Shown here piece after piece: positions 1 to 5,483 of a stretch of 6,047 nt of DNA; the first letter of the stretch is position 1; each line of letters begins with the position of its first letter. Under the pieces are notes generated by a model, which saw nothing but the letters and a program-made list of their open reading frames with translations, searched no databases and was not told the DNA's origin. Origin of the DNA: Deltaproteobacteria bacterium (GTDB lineage Bacteria; Desulfobacterota; Binatia; UBA9968); assembly GCA_021323355.1 (NCBI GenBank), contig JAJONK010000171.1, positions 1-6,047 of the forward strand. Direction: 5' to 3'. Position numbers and translations under genes: made by a program.

Positions 1-336
1 CACTATCCCATCGGTGGCATCGGAGTCACGGATGATTTGATAAAAAAGCGGCGCCGCGATATTCAAGCTTTCGTAACAACCACTCTAAGGGGAATAGACT
101 ATTATCGCCAAAATCGAAGTGAATCGATAAAATTTATCGCCGCCGAGCTAAAGATGAGTGATGCCTCCCTGGCCGAACAGATGTTCGACTGGCATCGCAC
201 CGTGCTTGCCGACGAGGGCCGTCCTAGCCAGGCATGGATCAAGGGCGTACTCGATTTCACCAGGAAAAGCCTGGAGCTAAGCAGCCCCCTATCGGCCGAG
301 CAAGTATTCGATTTCACTTTTGTCGATACGAAATAG
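1..336 (+). CDS. ABC transporter substrate-binding protein, NMT1/TauT-like (C-terminal part, 5' truncated)
   Basis: The reading frame is open from the first base of the window to a TAG stop, giving 111 residues of C-terminus; the real start lies upstream. The visible part has the usual end of periplasmic binding proteins of the NMT1/SsuA/TauA type: a short glycine-rich strand (GGIGVTDDL), a helix with 'AFVTTTLRGIDYYRQNR', then a helical repeat around 'FIAAELKMSDASLAEQMF' and a closing 'WIKGVLDFTRK' helix. In this family the C-terminal helices pack against the second lobe of the binding cleft. The protein would capture a small solute in the periplasm and deliver it to an ABC permease; neither permease nor ATPase is in the window. 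The substrate cannot be told from this fragment, since the family covers nitrate, sulfonates, thiamine precursors and aromatic acids. A TTG at 37 is in frame but is not a sensible start, because homology-like sequence continues upstream of it. Confidence 0.72.
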   Translation, partial: HYPIGGIGVTDDLIKKRRRDIQAFVTTTLRGIDYYRQNRSESIKFIAAELKMSDASLAEQMFDWHRTVLADEGRPSQAWIKGVLDFTRKSLELSSPLSAEQVFDFTFVDTK

Positions 337-354
337 CCGGTCTAACCGGCTTTG
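335..354 (+). terminator. Probable rho-independent terminator overlapping the stop codon of the substrate-binding protein gene
   Basis: Bases 335-341 (AGCCGGT) and 345-351 (ACCGGCT) form a perfect 7-bp GC-rich stem around a 3-base loop (CTA). The run TTTGTTC follows at 351-357. The 5' arm starts inside the TAG stop codon at 334-336, so the hairpin forms right at the end of translation. The T-tract is short and broken by a G, so this is a moderate rather than strong terminator. If active, it separates the transcript from the downstream amidohydrolase gene. Confidence 0.5.
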
Positions 355-498
355 TTCAAGGTTCAACAGTTCCACGTTCAACGTCACAAACTCAGTTCGA
401 CGAGTATCGTGCCACGTCGGGGATATTCAAAAACCAAAAGATCTCAGAGCCGAGCGATGATCTCAACGAAGCATATCAGGCCTTTTCAGCAGCCTGCC

Positions 499-503
499 GA
501 GGA
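499..503 (+). promoter_or_regulatory. Ribosome-binding site of the amidohydrolase gene
   Basis: GAGGA sits 6 bases before the ATG at 510, an ideal Shine-Dalgarno spacing. It decides the start: the frame stays open upstream to 234, but those extra 92 residues look unlike the family and overlap the substrate-binding protein gene. Confidence 0.75.
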
Positions 504-509
504 CAAAGC

Positions 510-1637
510 ATGAAGAACGGATATAGAGCGATGGATTCCGATATGCACGTCATTGAGCCGTGCGATCTGTGGCAAGACTACATCGATAAAAAATTCGCTG
601 ATCGGGCACCGATCGGTCTCAACCGGCATAAGCGAGATCTTGGCGTTCAAGTCGAAGGTAAGATCATGCCCCGCGCTCCGGAAAAGCCCATTCCTGCGCT
701 GCGTCCGATGCGTGAAAAGATTCTAGCGGAGCGATACCCTGAGGAAGAGGCACGCAATTTCGATAACATCGCCCAATTGCGGGCGATGGACAAAGAGGGG
801 CTCGATGTGGCGATTCTGTATCCCAGCCGAGGTTTGTTCGTGCTTGCGGTGGACGGTTTGGACCCCGAGTTGGCCACGGCCATTGCCAAAGCCTACAACG
901 ACTGGATGTCGGATTTCTGCCAAGTGGCGCCGCAGCGAATGTATGGCGCCGCCATTGTTGCGCCCCACGATGTCTCTTCGGCGGTCGAGGAAACCCACCG
1001 CATAGTTAACGAGCTGGGATTTAAAAGCATTCTCATGCGACCGAACCATGTAAACGGCCGGATGTGGAGCGATCCTTATTACGATCCACTGTGGGCAGAG
1101 TGCCAGAGGCTGGCTATTCCCGTCGGCTTTCATGAGGCGGGACGGGTCTTCTTGCCGCAACCCGCGTTGTCCCAGTTCATCCCAAGCTTCACGATGTTCA
1201 ACACACTATCGTTTCCGATGGCCAACATGCTGGCTTGCGCCGACATGATTTACGGTGGGGTCATGGAACGTTTCCCCAAACTAAAAGTCGCGTTCCTCGA
1301 AGGAAACTGCTCCTGGATCCCATGGCTGTTATGGCGCATGGGCGAATATGCCGAGCTCACCGGCGCGGCCGAACATCCAGAGCTCAAGCTCGAACCGCTG
1401 GAATATTTTCAACGCCAGTGTTGGGGTGCGGTGGAATGCGACGAAGTGACGGCAAAGAATCTTCCCGATTTCGGCTTGGAAGACAATATCGTTTTCTCAA
1501 CCGATTATCCGCACCTCGATGTCAAGTATCCGCACGCGGTGGAAACTTTCTTGAAGCTGCCGTTCAGCGATCAAACCAAACGGAAGTACCTATGGGAAAA
1601 TTGCGCGCGGCTTTACGGCTTCGATAACGACGGATAA
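510..1637 (+). CDS. Amidohydrolase_2 / ACMSD-like metal-dependent hydrolase or decarboxylase
   Basis: A 375-residue protein of the amidohydrolase_2 family (ACMSD-like TIM barrels), close to usual family length. These enzymes hydrolyse or decarboxylate small carboxylated or aromatic compounds in the cytoplasm with a bound divalent metal. Visible landmarks: N-terminal 'DSDMHVIEP' with D11, H13 and E16 (the first-strand metal motif, DxH here rather than HxH); 'NIAQLRAMDKEGLDVAILYPS' around 85-105; 'GFHEAG' with H208 and E209 on a mid-barrel strand; 'FLEGNCSWIPWLLWRM' with E264, W269 and R276; and 'STDYPHLD' with D332 and H335, the C-terminal catalytic Asp motif. Where ACMSD has a histidine (HGGG) this protein has Leu-Glu-Gly, a pattern I recall from a large uncharacterised subgroup. 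The start is set by a strong GAGGA site. The gene follows a substrate-binding protein on the same strand and ends 66 bases from a convergent MFS gene. The substrate is unknown; family assignment is firm, the reaction is inference. Confidence 0.88.
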   Translation: MKNGYRAMDSDMHVIEPCDLWQDYIDKKFADRAPIGLNRHKRDLGVQVEGKIMPRAPEKPIPALRPMREKILAERYPEEEARNFDNIAQLRAMDKEGLDVAILYPSRGLFVLAVDGLDPELATAIAKAYNDWMSDFCQVAPQRMYGAAIVAPHDVSSAVEETHRIVNELGFKSILMRPNHVNGRMWSDPYYDPLWAECQRLAIPVGFHEAGRVFLPQPALSQFIPSFTMFNTLSFPMANMLACADMIYGGVMERFPKLKVAFLEGNCSWIPWLLWRMGEYAELTGAAEHPELKLEPLEYFQRQCWGAVECDEVTAKNLPDFGLEDNIVFSTDYPHLDVKYPHAVETFLKLPFSDQTKRKYLWENCARLYGFDNDG

Positions 1638-1703
1638 TTCTGCTGGGAAACGCAACTGTCAAGGCGCGCCATGTCTAGTAACATCCGGTTGTTGGAAGAA
1701 CCG

Positions 1704-2984
1704 TCAAGCGGCCTCTTCACTCCTTCGCCCTGGTATTGTGAACGCAAACAGTACAATCGTAACCGCCAACAGCGCCATGGCGCTGATGCCCAATGACCAG
1801 TGGATACCGATCAAGCCGCCGACCACCCCCACGGTCACTCCGCTAAACGCCTTGAGGCCATTGCTCGACATGTTGAATAGCCCGATTAGTCGACCGCGCA
1901 ATTGCGCCGGCGCCCTGAGCTGCACCAGCGTTTGCGCCATCGACATGAAAGCCAGATTCAACAGTCCTGCGCAAAACAGCAGCATAACGCCTAAGCCATA
2001 GCTATCGGTAGCGGCGAACCCGATTATGGTGACGCACCACAGAATCGAGCAGACCGCTGCATTCCACGGGCTGGCTTTGAGTAGGCCTTTGCCTTCGAGG
2101 AGCAGGCCGCCGAGAACCGCGCCGGCGGCGTTGGCGCCAAGCAGTATGCTGTACGCCCAGTCCTGCTTATCATGACCAAAGTCATGCGCGAATCCCGGCA
2201 TCTGCGCTTGGAAGGCATTGCCGACCAGAAGAGACGTGGCGCCGCCCAGAAGGATCATTGAAAAGATCGTGCGATTGGCCGACGTCTCTCGCAGCAACTG
2301 AATCGCGCCCTGCACCGTAAGTCTCGGCGCCCTGCCGCTCATCCCTTCATCCCGGCTGTGGCCAGTGTATGGGAAGACGAACATCAAAAGCAGCATCGGC
2401 AGGAACATCAAAGTGTTGATGAATAGCCCTGCCGGCGCGCCAAACAGCAACATGGTTGCGCCGCCCACCGCCGGACCGAAGAGAATGCCCAGCTGCCGCG
2501 CGGTGGAATTGAGCCTAACCGCGCTCTGCAGGTACTCGCGACCGACGATGTCATGAATGATCAACTGGCTGCTCGGCCCGCCCAGCACTCCAGCCATGCC
2601 GTGGATGACCAGCAACACACAGGCGTGCCAGACTTCGATGGCATCGGTGAGAAATAGAATAGCCCAAGTCAGCGACACCGTCGCATAGAGGAACTGGGAG
2701 GCTTGGATGACCCTCCTGCAGTCGTGGCGGTCGGCCAGCGCGCCAAAGTAGACCGCGAAAAAAAGGAATGGTGTCCAGTGACTGATGACGGCAAACCCGC
2801 CGAGAACCGGCGAATGAAATTTTTGAAACAGCAGCCAGTAACTGATCACGTGCTCGATGTTATCGCCCATGGTCGAGAACAAGTTAACCAGAAAATACCT
2901 TCGATAATCGCGATGATGCAAAGCCGCGAACGCGACTTTCCTGTTTGAATCGACTGATGTGGGGGATTTCTGCGGACTTGTCAT
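1704..2984 (-). CDS. MFS transporter, MFS_3/EntS-like exporter (downstream copy of a tandem pair)
   Basis: A 426-residue inner-membrane protein with about 12 hydrophobic segments in two bundles of six, split by a polar cytoplasmic loop near 207-240. This is normal MFS length. The MFS motif A appears as 'GALADRHDCRR' at 81-91 between TM2 and TM3. The N-terminal pattern (FAALHHRDYRRYF, then a TM1, then 'FHSPVLGGFAV') is that of the MFS_3 family, which includes the enterobactin exporter EntS and many macrolide- or siderophore-type efflux proteins. TM1 holds an unusual polar group, D41-N42-I43-E44-H45. Proton-driven efflux of a small molecule is the likely role; the cargo is unknown. The ATG at 2984 is chosen because it gives an N-terminus matching the upstream paralogue and has a GGAG 10 bases before it; a TTG 24 codons upstream (3056) is in frame but adds unrelated sequence. 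The first gene of the pair ends 94 bases upstream, so co-transcription is plausible. Confidence 0.87.
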   Translation of the reverse strand: MTSPQKSPTSVDSNRKVAFAALHHRDYRRYFLVNLFSTMGDNIEHVISYWLLFQKFHSPVLGGFAVISHWTPFLFFAVYFGALADRHDCRRVIQASQFLYATVSLTWAILFLTDAIEVWHACVLLVIHGMAGVLGGPSSQLIIHDIVGREYLQSAVRLNSTARQLGILFGPAVGGATMLLFGAPAGLFINTLMFLPMLLLMFVFPYTGHSRDEGMSGRAPRLTVQGAIQLLRETSANRTIFSMILLGGATSLLVGNAFQAQMPGFAHDFGHDKQDWAYSILLGANAAGAVLGGLLLEGKGLLKASPWNAAVCSILWCVTIIGFAATDSYGLGVMLLFCAGLLNLAFMSMAQTLVQLRAPAQLRGRLIGLFNMSSNGLKAFSGVTVGVVGGLIGIHWSLGISAMALLAVTIVLFAFTIPGRRSEEAA

Positions 2985-2994
2985 TTGACAGGAA

Positions 2995-2998
2995 CTCC
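2995..2998 (-). promoter_or_regulatory. Probable ribosome-binding site of the downstream MFS gene
   Basis: On the minus strand GGAG (within TTGGAG) precedes the ATG at 2984 by 10 bases, a slightly long but usable spacing. It supports this ATG over the in-frame TTG further upstream at 3056. Confidence 0.5.
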
Positions 2999-3078
2999 AA
3001 ACATTGATGTGTTTCACATTCAGTGTAGCCCTGAGAGTGGGCAGACTTCTGCGCAACGACCATCACTCTACGAAATCT

Positions 3079-4350
3079 TCAGCTGAACTCGCTCTGATGC
3101 TGGCCGGGCATGAAAAACGCAAACAGCCCCAACGTGACCGCCAGCAACGCCATCGCGCTCAATGCCAGCGACCAGTGAACGCCGATCAATCCGCCGACCA
3201 CGCCGACGGTGACACCACTAAATGCACGCAGGCCCATACTGGCCATCGAAAACAAACCGATGACCCGGCCACGGAGGTGACCCGGCGCGAGCAGTTGCAC
3301 GATGGTCTGGGCCATGGAGTAGAACGCAAGATTGAGAATGCCGGCGACAAACAACAGCATCAGCGACAGGTTGTAGTTGTACGAAAGCGCAAACGCGGTA
3401 ATGACGAGACACCAGAGAATAGCGCAGACGATCGCTGTTTTGACCCGCGGCTGAAGCCACCCCTTCCCTTCCAGCAAAAATCCACCAAGAACTGCGCCCG
3501 CCGCGTTAGCCGCCAGCAAGGCGCTGTACGCGAAATCGGCTTGCTCGGTGCCGAGATCATGGGCGAATTCCGGCATTTGCGCTTGGAAGGCGCTGCCGAC
3601 GAAAAACGATGCACAGCCGCCGAGTGCTACCATCGTAATGATCGGTCGGTTGCCTGAGAGTTCGCGCAGGGTGTCGAGGGCATCGCGCCACCCAACGCGG
3701 CGGCGCGACGGCGCCGCAGCTTCTCGAGAATGGCCGGTGTAAGATACGGTCAACAACCAAATAGTCAGCGGCAAATAGATTAGCGCATTGACGAACAGCC
3801 CCGCCGGCGGCCCGAGCAGCAGCATCAAGCCGCCGCCCACGGCGGGGCCGAAAAGAACCCCCATCTGCCGGCTCGTGGCATTAAGACGCACGGCGCTTTG
3901 TAAGTGCTCGGTGCCAACGATATCGTGGATCAGCAGCTGACTGCCTGGGCCCCAGAGCACGCCGGCCATCCCGTGGATGGTCAGCAGCACGCAGGCATGC
4001 CAAACCTCGATGGTATCGGTCCAGAACAGAAACGCCCATGCGGCCGACACGCCCATATACATGAGCTGGGCCAGCTGAATCACTTTGCGGCAATCATAGC
4101 GATCCGCCATGGCGCCGAAGTAAACCGAGAACAAGAGAAACGGCGTCCAGTGAACCAGCACGGCAAAACCGGCCAGGGTCGGTGAGTGAAACTTCTGATA
4201 CAGCAGCCAATAACTGATGACATGCTCGATATTGTCAGCCATCATCGCGAGCATGGTGCCGATGAAATAAACCCGGAAGTCCTTGTGATGTAGCGCGGCA
4301 AAGGCAACTTTTTTGGGTGCAGAATCCTCCCGCTCAACGGCGCTCTTCAA
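3079..4350 (-). CDS. MFS transporter, MFS_3/EntS-like exporter (upstream copy of a tandem pair)
   Basis: A 423-residue inner-membrane protein, about two-thirds identical to the next gene downstream over nearly its full length (my count by eye is about 267 of 404 aligned positions, with a single one-residue gap in the central loop). It shows the same 12-segment MFS layout, motif A 'GAMADRYDCRK' at 79-89, and the TM1 cluster D39-N40-I41-E42-H43. Likely a proton-coupled exporter of a small molecule; the cargo is unknown. The copies differ mostly in TM1, in the TM6 region and in the central loop (here 'EAAAPSRRRVGW'), where substrate or partner differences would be expected. The start is uncertain: no ATG or GTG lies in frame between the upstream stop (4384-4386) and the conserved 'KKVAFAALHH' block. 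TTG at 4350 is the best conventional codon, with a GGAG 11 bases upstream; an ATT at 4356 has better spacing but is a rare start. The gene probably leads a two-gene unit. Confidence 0.87.
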   Translation of the reverse strand: MKSAVEREDSAPKKVAFAALHHKDFRVYFIGTMLAMMADNIEHVISYWLLYQKFHSPTLAGFAVLVHWTPFLLFSVYFGAMADRYDCRKVIQLAQLMYMGVSAAWAFLFWTDTIEVWHACVLLTIHGMAGVLWGPGSQLLIHDIVGTEHLQSAVRLNATSRQMGVLFGPAVGGGLMLLLGPPAGLFVNALIYLPLTIWLLTVSYTGHSREAAAPSRRRVGWRDALDTLRELSGNRPIITMVALGGCASFFVGSAFQAQMPEFAHDLGTEQADFAYSALLAANAAGAVLGGFLLEGKGWLQPRVKTAIVCAILWCLVITAFALSYNYNLSLMLLFVAGILNLAFYSMAQTIVQLLAPGHLRGRVIGLFSMASMGLRAFSGVTVGVVGGLIGVHWSLALSAMALLAVTLGLFAFFMPGQHQSEFS

Positions 4351-4655
4351 ATCAATCGCAACTCCGTACTTGGAAATTATTGACTAGCGCTTGAAAACGC
4401 CGTCACAGGCAGGTCAAAGGGATCTTAGATGTGAGTTTTCGCTAAAGTTGGATCCGTAAACGATAAGGTTGCATGGGATTAGCACAATTTAACCGATAGA
4501 TCACTTTGAGCAGCCTGCTAAATTCGACAGTAATGGATATCAAAAACCTATGCAAACCGCAGCTCGGTTTCGCTTCGTTCAAAGATGCCGGTCTCATTAG
4601 TGATTTCGCTGGAATCAGAATCAACGATCTCTCACACTAAGATTTTCGATTTGGG
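4351..4655. other. Divergent intergenic region between the MFS pair and the DUF2459 lipoprotein gene
   Basis: These 305 bases must hold the promoters of both the leftward MFS pair and the rightward lipoprotein gene, since the two start codons face away from each other. I find no convincing -35/-10 pair with 16-18 base spacing on either strand, no strong inverted repeat and no riboswitch-like structure. A 35-codon open frame on the plus strand (ATG 4533 to TAA 4640) ends 15 bases before the lipoprotein ATG, but it lacks a Shine-Dalgarno sequence and I do not call it a gene. A 60-codon minus-strand frame (4624-4442) likewise lacks support. Confidence 0.6.
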
Positions 4656-5294
4656 ATGAAATTTCTTTTCTTTGCTGCTTTGCTCCAACTACTGACCGCC
4701 TGTTCAGTGCCGATCATGCAATTAGATTCTCACGCCACCGGGAAGAATGCCAAAAGAATTTTTGTCGTCCACAATAACTGGCATGCCGCTCTAGTTGTGC
4801 GAATGGCCGATCTGACCGAAGGCCTCGTTCCCGAACAAGACCACTTTCCCGAAGCGGAGTATCTCGAAATAGGCTGGGGAGATCGAGATTACTTCCCAGC
4901 GACAGAGGAAAGTGTTGGATTGGCGCTTAGAGCGGCATTCTGGTCGCGCGGGAGCGTGCTTCATGTCGTCGGCCTTAGGGGCGCTGTCCGAGAATATTTT
5001 ACCGACGGTGAGATCATCGAACTCGCTCTTTCGCCCGAAGCTTTCCGGCGGCTGAGCGAGTTTATATCTGCCAGCTTCTCGAGAGCGGGTCCGTCTATCC
5101 CAGCGCAGTCGCAGCCCGGCCTAGTTCCGTACGCTCGGTTTTATCCCGCATCCGGGAGATTCAGCATCCTTAGAACATGCAACACCTGGATAGCGGAAGC
5201 CCTAAAAAGCGCCGGGTTTGATATCAGTCCCAGATATGTCATCACCGCTGCAAGCCTGGCGCGCCAGGTCCGAGCGCATGAGGTGAAAAATTAG
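4656..5294 (+). CDS. DUF2459 / TIGR02117-type lipoprotein, possible permuted papain-like hydrolase
   Basis: A 212-residue exported protein. The N-terminus has one Lys, a hydrophobic run (FLFFAALLQLL) and a lipobox LTAC ending at C16, so signal peptidase II should cleave before a lipidated Cys. Ser17 at +2 would favour outer-membrane sorting by the E. coli rule. The mature part matches the pattern I know for DUF2459 (TIGR02117, a conserved family of unknown function): 'VVHNNWHAALVV' with W42-H43, 'EIGWGDRDYF' at 71-80, a mid region with 'SVLHVVGL', and near the C-terminus 'FYPASGRFS..RTCNTWIAEAL' with C175, N176 and W178. An N-terminal His on a strand and a C-terminal Cys opening a helix is the order seen in circularly permuted NlpC/P60-like enzymes; that role is my inference. 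The start is fixed by an in-frame stop at 4638-4640, though the Shine-Dalgarno is poor (only TTTGGG directly before the ATG). The gene is divergent from the MFS pair. Confidence 0.8.
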   Translation: MKFLFFAALLQLLTACSVPIMQLDSHATGKNAKRIFVVHNNWHAALVVRMADLTEGLVPEQDHFPEAEYLEIGWGDRDYFPATEESVGLALRAAFWSRGSVLHVVGLRGAVREYFTDGEIIELALSPEAFRRLSEFISASFSRAGPSIPAQSQPGLVPYARFYPASGRFSILRTCNTWIAEALKSAGFDISPRYVITAASLARQVRAHEVKN

Positions 5295-5387
5295 ACTTCT
5301 ATTTCGCAGACCTGTTCGAGTTGTCTGTGCGCTGGCAGCTCGCCTAGAAACATCGTGAGCTAATCTCGACCTTGGCAGCTGCAGGCC

Positions 5388-5414
5388 CCTGGGTTAAGAT
5401 ATAACTAACCCAGG
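5388..5414. repeat. Perfect 9-bp inverted repeat in the gap between the two lipoprotein genes
   Basis: CCTGGGTTA (5388-5396) and TAACCCAGG (5406-5414) are exact reverse complements around a 9-base AT-rich centre (AGATATAAC). No T-tract follows (TCATTGG), so it is not a standard intrinsic terminator. It sits 93 bases after the DUF2459 stop and 69 bases before the next start. It could be an operator for a dimeric repressor, an mRNA 3'-end hairpin of the upstream gene, or chance. Confidence 0.45.
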
Positions 5415-5483
5415 TCATTGGTGCCCCATCAATTACCCAGCGATTTTGTCTTGTGAAACCTTGAGAGATTTTCGAAGCCCACA

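Noticed and set aside
234..509. N-terminal extension of the amidohydrolase frame (92 extra residues from an ATG at 234)
   Set aside because: It overlaps the substrate-binding protein gene, runs through the terminator-like hairpin and resembles no part of the family. The GAGGA site at 499-503 supports the ATG at 510.
723..1160. 145-codon minus-strand open frame
   Set aside because: Antisense shadow of the amidohydrolase gene with no domain-like pattern.
1235..1627. 130-codon plus-strand open frame
   Set aside because: It overlaps the amidohydrolase in another frame. The Arg-rich composition is that of an out-of-frame reading.
1686..1703. Hairpin CGGTT...AACCG between the convergent amidohydrolase and MFS genes, considered as a bidirectional terminator
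   Set aside because: Only a 5-bp stem with an 8-base loop and no T-tract on either strand, too weak to call.
3004..3657. 217-codon plus-strand open frame
   Set aside because: It lies antisense to the well-supported upstream MFS gene. Its product is a low-complexity Arg/Gln/His-rich sequence typical of an antisense shadow of a membrane-protein gene.
4533..4640. 35-codon plus-strand small open frame just before the DUF2459 gene
   Set aside because: No Shine-Dalgarno sequence, no membrane or other recognisable pattern. The close spacing to the next ATG alone is not enough to call a leader peptide.
5333..5380. Two copies of TGGCAGCT 40 bases apart
   Set aside because: An 8-base repeat at this distance is weak, has no partner structure and may be chance.
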